From NCBI GenBank assembly GCA_905250075.1, contig CAJNOP010000059.1, positions 431,608-495,607 on the forward strand: a DNA stretch of 64,000 nucleotides, given 5' to 3'. This document shows positions 35,389-47,390 of this stretch, piece by piece. The notes beneath the pieces are model-generated. The model did not search any database and had not been told where the DNA came from. It saw nothing but the letters and a program-made list of their open reading frames with translations. Made by a program: the position numbers and the translations under genes. How positions within the stretch are numbered: the first letter of the stretch is position 1; each line of letters begins with the position of its first letter. This stretch comes from Rotaria sp. Silwood1 (lineage: Eukaryota > Rotifera > Eurotatoria > Philodinida > Philodinidae).

Positions 35389-38300
35389 AGAGCATAGAGA
35401 ACTAAACTTGTTTGGTATATGGATCAGGACAGTTGATTAGCTATATGTCGAAAACGAAAATATCGAAAAGCAAAATGTCAAAATCCAAATCCTTTTTACG
35501 TCATAGATTTTATCTTCACCCTCACTGTTGTACTGTATGTATGTGCGCCATATTACATGTTATTAATCCAACTCTATAAAAATTGTTTTTTTTTAACCAA
35601 AGATTAAAACTGTTTGATATTTTGCGTTTCGAAATTTGACTACTTTTCCATTATGACTAGCTAAGCCAATATTGTACTACATTCTAATCATTTGAATAAC
35701 ATTAATGATGCAGTTTTTGATGTTCTATCTAATGGTAAACTACTTGCTGAAATAGTTTGAGTATTGTTAGCTAAAAGCTGTTTATCTACAGCTTTTTTCC
35801 TACAGTTGTGTAATATAAATAGTTCTTGTGACGAGAGCAATTTATTCTTTCGAATGAAGTGTCTTGCACAAAATTGTATTAGATTAGAATATGCTAATAG
35901 AAATCGTAAAAAAAAAAGTAATTGAATATTCTTGGAAAGATGAAGAAAGGTATCTTATAATTTTTTTGCCAATAAAAAAATGAGCAAGTGTATAGATTGA
36001 CCTAAAAATTTTCATATGTATACTAGAGAGATTAACGTCTGTGTTATGTTGATAACTCAACTGTTCTACTTCATGTAATTTTTACGATATAAACAAAACA
36101 AACACATTCTGCTGACTAATTGAATAATACTAGTAGCTTCTATGCATACATATATATAAATTAAATTCTCTTCCTGTAATTGACCACTCAACATATTCTT
36201 TCATGTCAAAGTGGATAAATGTTTCACACGGTCTTCTAATAGGTTCCGATTTTTTTTAATTATTAGTAATTAGAGATGCTTTCTAGATAATTAGGGCAGT
36301 TTGAAGGATGTCAAAGATTTTTCAATTCTAAAAATAAGCTGAAATTATTTTTCTTTGAATAGTTATTAATTTTCAACTCAAGATCTAGAAAACTAGGTAT
36401 ACTTTAAAGTAAACATATTGCATCAAGTTACAATTTCTTAATTATTTAGATAAAGAAAGTAAAGATCTTCTATTATGTTTGAAACATTATTCTTTCAGGA
36501 GTGGTTCCTATCATGGAAAAATCTCCTAATATAGAAGATATTCTATGATAAAAGATATATCGATAAACAAGTTAATATAAAAATTACATTATTTTTGTTG
36601 TCTTTAATAGAATCTTAAAAGTTTTCTATTTGGTTTAGTTTCAATTTTTGAAAAAATCAAATCGAGCTCACCATTATACCATATACTGTAGAAAGTAAAT
36701 GATTAGTTAATGTACAAAGCAATCTCATACTGGTTATAATTGACATACAATATCTAGAAGTATTTATAAGGAATAGTGGGTGTTCCGTAATATTTGCAAC
36801 ATTCTTTATTTTGAATATATCTTTACTCGAGAGGAAGGACGAAATTATGATTTAAAAAAAAAACATGCACTCTCGAAAAGCTCTTCGTAAGCTGTAAACA
36901 CAAACTCAATTGAAAAACAAATAAGTCTTATAAATATTTTTTTCTTTATTATGTTTGATACGATGAGAAGTAGCTCTATCATGTAGGTCATTCATTGCCT
37001 TTACGAGAAAATTATCGAAACATTGCAATAAGAATTTATTTATACAAATTTCATAGCATTTTTCATGAAAAACTTAATCATTTATTGAAACTACGATACA
37101 TGCAAAATAAAAATGTTATAAACATTATGAAACAGCACCCTTGGCCTTGAAAAATAAAAAAAATCATGCATCGAAAAAAACATTCGTTTGAATTAACAAA
37201 TTAAAAATATATGCATTTTTATGTCGATTTCATCATTTTAACGCAATTGTTTTTGTTTTTTTAAGCTCGCGGCAACATAATAGCTTCTGTAAATCTTACA
37301 CTGTTTTTCTTTCGATTAAGATCAAAAAAAAAACACTCCACTTCTTAGAAACAGGATTAAATAAAAATAGGTCAAATACTCTCTAACTGTTTGACACAAA
37401 AAAGAAAAAAAATAATTTCCAACCATTTTTAGGTATTAAGACTATATTTAGCTTATATTTCTCTATAATATAATATTCAATCAAGTTCAATAACGACAAT
37501 AATTGAATATATGGAGCAACTCAATAAATTTTATAAACAAATAAATAACACAAGAATGAAGAAAAATTTTTTTTTCTTTTTTGTTTCATTTGAAAAATTC
37601 ACTATGTTTAGAAGTTTTTTTCAATATGTCAAGTATATGGAAAATTAAACATATTTATTCATTCAGGAAGTTATTTTTGCAATTTACTTAAAAAAGAATA
37701 ATATAAGATTTTATGTTATGTTTCGATTCTTATCTCTGAGAAAAAAAAAATCGTTTTATTCTTCTGTTGTAAGCGTTACAAATAGAGAAGAAAAACAAAT
37801 TTAATCATAAACAGAATAATAACTGAATATATGACTTGGTAATTTGTCATTTTAAATGATTTATATATTGATGTAAAAATACAAAATAATATCAATTAAA
37901 TGATATTGTTTTTGATAGATATTATTTAAGGAGAAATTGCAAGAACGTTTCTTTTATATTATAAATAAACGATAGACGTCAAACGGATGTTTCTTTTATG
38001 CGCGGAAGTATGTGCATGCTGTTACTATTAGAATTTCCAACGAAGGCTTGACGTCATCACGTATAGATATGACTCAAAAATCAGTGAATAAAGATGATGA
38101 TGTAAATAAATGGGTTTATCACGATTTAATAATATTTTTCCAAACACCTTTTCTCATGCATTGTTGATCACATTTCCTTCATTAACAATTCTTGTTTTCC
38201 CTAATGTCCTACTGGCTTTTATTACCACATTAGCTATACAGCATTTATTTCTATGATCTACTTCATCACTATCATATAAACAGGTGACATTGATAGATCA

Positions 38301-39700
38301 TGATTGGTATTATTTGCATTCTGAGACATTCGTTGATTGCGTGTGTAACATCTTGCCACTTAGATAAGATGCGTGTGACTCGAGTGGTTTGTATCGATCT
38401 TTTTTATTTGTCGAATTGCTTTCTATCATTCTCTTCATCAATAATGTTTCTTTCTCTCTCTCATTCTTCTCTTCTGCGTTATTTTTATTACTCAACATAC
38501 TAGTAATAGCCAGAAATTTTGGCGAGTGAAGACGAAAAGAACTTTTTTTTCTTTGTCATCTATTACATCGACGATAGAAGAACAAGACAATGTAATAAGT
38601 AAAGCAGCGAGTATATATATATATATAAATATAGAAAAAAAACGGAATGTATAGATAGATGTATGTGCCAGTATATATAACGCGAAAGAAAAACACCCGT
38701 TCTTTTTCCCATCACACATATTTTATCCAACGTCTGAATGTGCGATAGACGACGTTCGAGGAAAAAAGAAACCTTGGATCTACTCGTGACTTGCTTTATG
38801 AATAAAAAAAAAAAAAAAAAAATGAGAAAAGAAAAAAAAAGAAAAGCAATGAAAATAGAAAAAAAAATGTTCTGTTCATTCCATTAATAGATGTAGAAGC
38901 TTGCCGATTGGCATGTTTATTTCTGTGAGAAACAGCAAAACGAAAAGAAAGGAAGAACGGAATATATCTGGAAGGTTTCGTATTTCAGCATATAATCTGT
39001 CTTGCCTTTTTTTTTTATCCAGAAACTGGGTGACGTATTTCTCCAGTCTTTCTTTTTTTTCTCCCATTTTTTCTATGTTTTTTTCTTCTCATGTTAGGAT
39101 TTATTCAAATAATAAGGGTAGCACAAGAGAAAAGAAGAAGACGAACGATGATTGTCTTGTTTAAGATGATAATGTTGACCTCATATACTCTCCCAATTGA
39201 ACATTTGAGTTGGCTGAGTGACAAAAAACGAAAACGAAATATGATTTGTTTAGGTTTCATTCGTTCTTCCTGTTCGTCCGCCCATTTTTACTCCGTATTT
39301 ACGCTTCAAAGCAGCAACAGGATGAAACATCCATGTCCATCGAGTATACTTTTATTTATATATATGCAAATGTGAATGTACATTTTTTTTTTCTTTCTTT
39401 CTTTCTTTCATCCGAGAAAAAAGGAAGAAAGAAAGAAAAGAAAAGAAATGTACACGAATGCGTCATATACTTCATCATCATTCATTCATTCATTCAGTCA
39501 GTCATTTCTCTCGTTTTTTTTTTTCTCTTTTTCTTTTCTCGTCGCATTCATAGACGAGAGTATTGAAAGTACGGTTGCCACATAGATATATATGTAATTA
39601 CAAGTTTTTTTTTTTTCTTTCAAAGAGAAAAAAAAAAAAGAGCAGGAATACGTTTTCCTATCGAAACATTCGTCATACTAGACATTATAGATTCATCTGT
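35389..39700. other. Long non-coding stretch upstream of the AMPK gamma main exon
   Basis: An AT-rich sequence with no supported ORF. It ends in C/T- and G/A-rich low-complexity blocks; at 39391-39447 a (TTTC)n run faces a (GAAA)n run. These are probably in the promoter or 5' UTR of first exon C. Confidence 0.45.
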
Positions 39701-39721
39701 CTTTGTCTATACTTAAAAACC

Positions 39722-42700
39722 ATGGCGACAAGTGACTATTCGACACGAACAGCAGTTTTACTTGATACGGTGCATGAGCATGATCACGAACATGACCATG
39801 ATATGCATCATGACATGGATCTTAATAGTTATGTTCGACCAACGGTAAGTTTAAAAAAAAAACACACAAATTAGACATAGAAATAAGAAAGAAGAAAAAT
39901 TTTGAAACCAACAAAACTTAAAATAATAATAAAAACAAACATCACCCAAACATAATTTAGAATGAAACAAATACTACCAGTGGTGCTGATCAAACAAATT
40001 TAGATCAATCTATTTCACCAAATAAACCCAATTCAGAGGTATCATCAAAACGAAATCGTATACAAGCCGTATTTTTATCACGTAGTAATGCAAATGATAA
40101 AAAAACGAGTACAGTATCAGCTAATTCAGTTGTTGTACTTTCAAATCCAACAAATAATACATCTGGTCCAGGTGGTGGAACAATTAGTAGAGATGATATT
40201 TGTGAACCATCAAATATTGTTGCTGCACTTTCTCAACATGCAAGTGCTGCTATGCCTGTTGCTTCATTAGCATTATTACCACTACCACAAAAACCACAAT
40301 CAACAACTTTAAATTTAACATCATCAACAGCAAAACAATTTCTTATTGGTCGTGTTCGTTCACGTTCTAAATCTGATCCACAATCTGTACCTGATAAATC
40401 ACTTTTTTCAAAATTTTTTCCGAAAAAAACTAAAAAACCTTTATCTACATTATTAACAACAACAACAAAATCAATTGAAAATCAGACAAATATAAATAGT
40501 AATAAAAAACGACAAAATATAAATAATAATTTATTAACAACTAATTATCAACGTTCAAATAATTATGAAGATGACGATGATGAACTAGATGAACGTACTG
40601 TATCTACTGGTTCATTGTCAGATAATGATCGTCAGAATAATAAAAATGATCGAATAGGTGGTAATCGAAATTCAAATACTAATCGAAATGGAAGTAGAAC
40701 AAGTAGTGGAAGTGGAAGAAACATTAGTGCTGGACCCAATGCTCTTTCATTACCATCATCAGATTCACAATATTATGCATCAATGTCATCAGCACCAACT
40801 GGTTTTTCAATTTCATATCATAAACGTCCGTCGAAAGCTAATGATGATCTACGTTTACAAGCAACACTAGCTCGAATTCAACAACAAAGTAAACAAGGAA
40901 CGCCAACTTGCGGAGGAACAAGCCAATTACTGGTATGTCACTTATTATAAGAAGTTAATGTTTATTTTATTTTATTTTATTTTATTTTTTTGGCACAATA
41001 TTCTTTTTCTTTTCTCCTCTTCCTTCACACTCTTCCTTCCTGTCTCTCTCATTCATTGTTCTATTGCAGTTGTATCGTAGGATTCAGTAAACGTTTATTG
41101 TTGGCATAGATCCAACATGACACAGAATAGACAAAAAGAGAGAAAATATGTTCAGAAATGAAGAAGAAAAAAAAAAATTTTTTTTTAATTTCATGCTGCT
41201 TTGCTTGCTTACTTGCTTGTAACTTATTATACATATACATTTTGTCTACTTCGACTATGCTTAATATATCATGTATACATTATATTTCTTGTATTAATTT
41301 TAGTCACTTTTTCAAGATCCAAAACGAAGTGGTAAGATAAAATAATATAATTATGTTTAATAGAAGAATAATAAAATATATATACATAGGTGCTCAAAGT
41401 CCAATTAATGTAAATAGTTCAGCTCGTGTTGGCAAAACACTTTCTGGTCAAACAGGAATAAGAAAAAATAGTTCATCAGATCAACCATCAATATATTGCT
41501 TACGTCCAACAGTTCGTATTTTTATATTATAATTTGAACAAAAAAAAAAAAAACAAAATATTTTGTTATTTTAATTTCTTTTTTAGTCAAGTTCACCAAC
41601 TCAAGATGCTGATGATACATTTAGTAAGATATTTATATTAAATAATTATTTTACTCTTTTTTTGCTTTTCTTTGTAGTAAGTGATGATGAAATTTATACA
41701 CAATTTATGAGAACTCATACATGTTATGATATAATGCCAAAAAGTTCTAAACTTGTTGTATTTGATACACAATTAGCTGTTAAAAAAGCATTCTATGCAC
41801 TTGTTCATAATGGTGTACGAGCTGCTCCTATATGGGATACAAAAAGACAAAGATTTATTGCTATGTTAACAATAACAGATTTTATTCTTATATTACAAAA
41901 ATATTATAAAGAACCGAATGCTAAAATTGAAGAACTTGAAGAACATAGAATTGAAACATGGAGAGAAGTTTTACGTGAATATGAAAAACCATTATTATCT
42001 ATTAAACCTACTGATAGGTAATTTATACAAAACATTAGAAAAAGAATAAAATATAAAAATTTCTTTTTTTGTTTTTAGTTTATATGAAGCAGTTCGTACT
42101 TTAATAGAAAATCATGTACATCGTTTACCTATTGTTGATCCAATATCACATAACGTTATATTTATTTTAACACATAAACGTATATTACGATTTCTTTATT
42201 TATATGTAAGTATTGACAAAAAAACAAAAATCTATTTATTCAAGATAATTTCAAGGTTTTGATTTTCTATGAAATCATAATAATAAATTAAAAACTTATC
42301 AAATAATTTCGTATCGTTTTTTTTTTTTTATAGATTTATGATTGGCCACAACCAGCATATGTGTCGAAAACATTGGAAGAACTTAATCTTGGAACATATC
42401 ATGATATGCATATTGTAAGTTTTAGATTTTTTGTTTTGTTCACTAAGATTAAATGAAATCATACAAAAAAAAAAAAAGAAATCTTAATCTTACACATTAT
42501 CGTACTAGAAGATTTTTGAAAGGTTTTATCATTACATAAGATTTCCTATAATCTTATTATCTAAAGTAACAAGAATCTTATAATACGATTTTATATAAGA
42601 TTTCTAAGATTATAATAATTCGTTTGTCTCTTACGAAATAAGAGATACAATCTGACAAGATTGTTTGATTTGGATATATGTATGTCTTATATTTTAAATA

Positions 42701-43283
42701 GATTGATGAAAATACAACAGTAATTGAAGCACTTAATCAATTTGTCAAATATCGTATATCAGCATTACCTGTTGTTGATAATCAACGAAAATTAGTAAAC
42801 ATTTATTCAAAATTTGATGTTATTGTAAGTAAAATATTAAGTTTATTTGTTTTATACAAATTATGATTGACTTGTTTTTTTATAAATTAAATTTTATAGG
42901 GTTTAGCTGCTGATAAAACGTATACAAATTTAAATATGACAATAAAAGAAGCATTATCTTATCGTAAAGAACGTCTTGAAACAGTTGCTAAATGTTATAA
43001 AAATGAAACATTAGCAACATGTATGGAACGTATTGTTAAAGCTGAAGTTCATCGTTTAGTTGTTGTTGATAATGATGAACATGTTATTGGTGTACTTTCA
43101 TTATCAGATTTACTTAATTATATTGTTATACGTCCAACTAAAATTCAACCATCAATATCACCTCTTCCATCAACAACAATAACACATCTTGTACCAACAA
43201 TAAATGTATTTAATGAAGATGATCCTGTTATAGAAGAAGATGAAAACATCGACGATGAAGCAAAAGAAATAAAGACAAATTAA
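39722..43283 (+). CDS. AMP-activated protein kinase gamma subunit
   Basis: Exons: 39722-39844, 39961-40932, 41304-41331, 41390-41511, 41587-41623, 41678-42017, 42079-42205, 42334-42414, 42702-42824 and 42900-43283. They give 778 aa. The first exon encodes a His/Asp-rich leader ([16 protein letters not shown]), and exon 2 a long low-complexity Ser/Asn-rich region like the extended N-termini of PRKAG2/PRKAG3. Four CBS repeats follow, starting at [17 protein letters not shown]. The nucleotide-site residues have the family pattern: Asp in TITDFI, Arg in THKRIL, Asp in SKFDVI and Asp in SLSDLL. The protein senses AMP/ATP in the AMPK heterotrimer. One intron uses a GTTCGT donor (41512). Two upstream phase-0 exons may supply alternative N-termini. 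Confidence 0.93.
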
Positions 43284-45018
43284 ATAGTTTCCTTCTTTTT
43301 TTTTTTTTTCTCTCTTTCTCTCTTTTAAAGTTTATCTGCGATTATAACCCGGTGACCACAAAGCGTTTCATTTCCTGTTCTGTTTTTCTTTTTTGTTTCT
43401 ATACTTAATAATACCTAGTTTGAAAATTTCTGCTTCTCTTTTTTTCTCTCCTCTACACCTATGAATAATGTATTTAGTTGTAGAACGTGTGTGTGTTAAG
43501 ATATGTGCATGAAATATATACTTATTGGTGCATATTTATATATACACATGAAAGAGTTTTCTTTTTTATATTATCTGAGTTTTTTTGTATATGTGCAAGA
43601 AAATTTGAGAAAAAAGTTATTTCTTTGTTAATTGTCTTTCAACATTGTATAGCACGCTTGTACTATTCATTTCACTGTGTGTCTTTGTATTCCGTTTGGG
43701 ACATGATATCCCTATGTTTGTCGCAAGTTTTTTTTTTTTTTCTTTTTTATAATGCGACAAATGAAAACCAAAAAAAAAAAGTTTATGTTCATTTTTTGAG
43801 AAATAACACTAAAAAAAAAACAAACGGAATATAATGAAAGTTATCTATGCGCGTAATGAAAGCATACGGTGAATATTCCTTTTTTGTTTCTTCATAGTAT
43901 ATGTGTACATAGTATAAATGTGTACATTTGTGTGTGTTTATCAGACGTTCTATTATTTGATGGAAAGAAGAATTTTATTGGTGAAGAAAAAAAAAAAAAA
44001 ATTTTAATTATCATGGTAATAATAAAAAAAAAAGACTAATAATAAAGATTTAGACAAAATATTGAATAGTATTTGAAAGAATTTTGATTAGACAAAACAA
44101 GTAGTATTATGTTTTTTAATTAGTTGAAGAAAATTTATCTTTTTATAGAAGTTAAAAATGACTAATAAAATTAGAACATTTGATGAAAGAATGTTCGAAA
44201 TATGTTAGAAGATAGAGAAAAAAAAACATCGATATATGTGAGAATGTTTTCGAATTTCCTGTTTACAAGATTCTAGGGTGTTCATGTCAAAAAGTAGACG
44301 ACATTCTCAATACAATTGTATTTCTAGAACTGTTATGATTTAATTGACATTTTATTGCTATCATAAAAAATAAAAATGCATAAACCTATGCTTTGTTTTC
44401 ATTCTGACAGAATATTAAAGAAACAATTCTAATCATTTCATAATTTATAACAAATTGCATTGATTTTTTGACTGATTTGAGAACTATGTAAACTGATGTC
44501 TGATATTTTCTTTCAAACATATGAGTTACTTTTCATGACATATCAATTTTTTTTCTAAACTCATAAGAAGTACTTTTTAAACTAATTTCATCATCTAAAG
44601 TATTATTTTGTAATAAGACTAATGAGATGACAAAAGAAAAATATTCATAAGAATTTTTTTTATTGAAACATAACACGAGCTTCGTAGAAGAACCTTGATA
44701 TTCTGACAAAAACGTTTCTTTTTTCACAAATTCTCATTACTTTTTATTTCCTGAAAATAAAATATTCTTAAAGTTCATTTGTCTTTTTATTTATTTTATG
44801 TCTCTATCGATAAATAATTGATTTTGTCCTGAGACTTGTAGTAAAAATGAGTAACACTTTATAACCTTTTTCTAGTCACTGTGACTGATAGCTATTGATA
44901 ACGTGATAATTACCTTCAGAGATCCCTAGATTAATATAAAGGTCATTCTATCATCGCTCTGTTTAAATGGTAGATTCTCATTTCGTCCAAAAATTTGATA
45001 TATATTTTTTTTCGTCAC

Positions 45019-45481
45019 TCCCGTTTCGTCGAAAATGAAAAAACAACTGTTCCCGTTTTGTCGAAAAATTAAATTATAATGAAAAAAAGTATAATCAAAG
45101 TGATAAGCTCAATTTCTTTGATTGACTTAAACTATTTCCTTAAAAAAAAAACTAATTGATATCGCTATACTAGTAATCAGTAATTTTGCAAAATGGAGTA
45201 AAAAGGGACAATTCATTTTTTTTTTGTTATATTCATTCATTATTACATAAAATGATGCTATCTATTGTTGAAAGTAAACGTAATCAACCAACTTTATTAC
45301 TTGATACTTTTCGCTACACACAAGATAAAATTTTTAACACAACTATTTTTATTTTTTTTTTGACAAACTTATCTACGAGTAATTAGGCACTATTCGTAAT
45401 TAGTATGACGAAAAAATCTCATCAAATGATATAATCTGTTCTTCATTGATTAATTAGAATTTTTTTTTCGACGAAACGGGA
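45019..45481. mobile_element. MITE-like element with TCCCGTTTCGTCGAAAA ends
   Basis: TCCCGTTTCGTCGAAAA at 45019 is matched by its reverse complement ending at 45481 (TTTTTCGACGAAACGGGA). A second, slightly diverged direct copy of the left end lies at about 45050-45067. The outer boundaries may be shifted by this duplication and no target duplication is clear. Confidence 0.5.
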
Positions 45482-45963
45482 CCTAATTGTTTAAATCTCC
45501 TCATCAAAAAAAATGTTTTGGAAAGAGACTTTGACATGAACTTTCCGATTAAACAGATAAATCAAGTACGAACATACTCTTAGAAATGCGGCTGTTTACA
45601 TAATCGAGCATGACAATTGTATATCTTCGTACTAAATACGAAAAGATACGGTGATCTACAGAGATAAAAACGCTTGCTTAACATCGTCGTACATACATAT
45701 CATACACGATCTCAGTGTTGCGTCATATTTCGCTGTATATAGTGACTTTGCTGCTTCATATATGGTCACGAATATATATCAATTCTAGTACTGAACTATC
45801 ATAGTTGTCAAAATATGATCGTACACGACGAAACATGGTTGCTTATTGGAGTACACAAACTTTGTATTCTGCGTCCTACACATATGTTGCAATGAAAATT
45901 TCGTTTGCATATCATCAAATATATATATATATAAACGCTCAAAATTATTGTAAGGCCCCCGAT

Positions 45964-46275
45964 GTGCCGGGGGCTAGCTCCCGGCACTTTTTTAGCGTGT
46001 CTGAGAAAATTTTCTTGTTGTCTGCGAAGATTATTTTGCTATCTGTCTGCGGAATTTTTAGTAGCGCTCAGAGTTCTGGTAAAAGAGGAGGTCAAATCGA
46101 CTGATCAGGTGATTAGGTTCTCGGAATTCGAAGGGGCCGGCTATGGTAGAGGTACTCCCGTGCGCCTCCAAAACTCAGGTGAAGATGTTTTTTTTTGCTC
46201 TTCACTTCTGACTTTTGGAAAAATTGGGGGTATTTATGAGTACTGTCTGCGAAAAAAATTATTAGCCCCCGGCAC
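45964..46275. mobile_element. GC-richer inverted-repeat element, 312 bp
   Basis: A 13-base terminal repeat GTGCCGGGGGCTA (45964-45976) recurs inverted at 46263-46275. The left end is itself palindromic (GTGCCGGGGGCTAGCTCCCGG). The interior is richer in G and C than its surroundings and includes TAGAGGTACTCCCGTGCGCC. ORFs across it appear incidental. It is probably a non-autonomous DNA transposon of unassigned superfamily. Confidence 0.55.
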
Positions 46276-46769
46276 TCTTCAAAACAATCGAGAGCCATGA
46301 TTATTCTTGCAGCTGATCAATAACCTTGCTATCCTAATATTTCTGTAATAATTCGACCTTTCCAGTTAATTCTGACTTTCACAAAAATGTAGCTATAGTT
46401 TATTTGGTATACTTACAACAAGTTTCGTCCTTGATTAGCCGCCAAATATTTGATTTTTCTTAAGTTAAAATGTTAAAATTCTAAAAGTTTCCACTTCTCT
46501 CAAAATTATTCGTAAATCTTAACTTTCATACAAGAAAATGGTCTCAACTTCATCAAAAACAAAAACGAAATTAATTTTTTGTTTCACGTTGAACTCTCTC
46601 AATTACATATGATTCTCTCTATTGAATATAGTTAAATATAACCAATAATAGTATTATGGTGTATTTTTCTAATATCAAAAACGGAAAGACGCATGATGAA
46701 TTTTTATTCATTTATCTTGGTTTTTTTTCTCTTCTTCTATAATTCTATTCATATCATGTTGAAAATTTC

Positions 46770-47390
46770 AGTTGGTTTATGCATACTTGTCAACGATTCT
46801 CAGCTAAATCAACTGATGCTTCAGTTAAATCGTCCCTAGTTTGATTTGAATTCCTCGATCAAGTTTGATCCGTAAACGTTCAGTAAGTTTGAAAACAGAA
46901 CTTAGTGAGGCATCTTACACATCTATTATCTAACCAATCTGATATAATTGGTACTTAATGCTTCGGATCATTTTCATGTTGAAATATGAAACTTGATCCT
47001 AATCGCATTTTTTCAAGCTGATTGAAACAGATTTTCCATCGAAATCTTTTTTGTCTTTTTTATCTGCTAAAATCTCATCGATCAAAATCATCAGATTGTC
47101 TATTCCTTTTAACTGAAACCGTTAACTCCCATGATATTTAACTATTACTATTATACAATCTGGACTGTATTCTTTGTCAACTTTTCTCCAAACTATTACG
47201 TTGAAACTGAAATTAAAAAATAAAATTAAATTGGGTTTCATGAGGATCAAGAAAATTTTTCATGCATTTGTACATTTTGTATTTTTTCACAATATACTCA
47301 ATCATTGTTCGTAGATATTCATGTACTTCGCAAAAGTCTTTTGAATATAATGTTTTTTTAGGTGTCATAGTTCACTTTGTCTAAAATCAA
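46770..47390 (-). pseudogene. Tc1/mariner transposase relic
   Basis: On the minus strand, conceptual pieces follow Tc1-type transposase order. First comes VIVWRKVDKEYSPDC with VKYHGS, like the YVWRxxGExYxPxxxxxTVKHGG region. Then comes DNLMILIDEILADKK, and then IFQHENDPKH followed by IISDWLDN, like the second catalytic-Asp motif FQQDNDPKH. Stops and frame changes interrupt it. In the last motif Glu replaces the catalytic Asp. No terminal inverted repeats were located. Confidence 0.65.

Larger units (their letters stand above)
43284..46760. other. Gene-free stretch with MITE-like elements
   Basis: The 3' UTR and intergenic AT-rich sequence; AATAAA at about 44040 could end AMPK gamma. No gene is supported. 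Two inverted-repeat elements (45019-45481 and 45964-46275) are listed separately. Confidence 0.45.

Noticed and set aside
38300..39600. Cluster of ORFs on both strands upstream of AMPK gamma
   Set aside because: They are Lys- or Phe/Ser-rich translations of poly-purine and poly-pyrimidine tracts. Overlapping opposite-strand frames indicate low complexity.
43487..43834. A 115-aa ORF downstream of AMPK gamma
   Set aside because: It is Phe/Tyr/Cys-rich, without domain, and lies in a T-rich 3' UTR-like stretch.
45805..46300. Two plus-strand ORFs and one minus-strand ORF around 46 kb
   Set aside because: They span the inverted-repeat element at 45964-46275. No domains or introns are evident.
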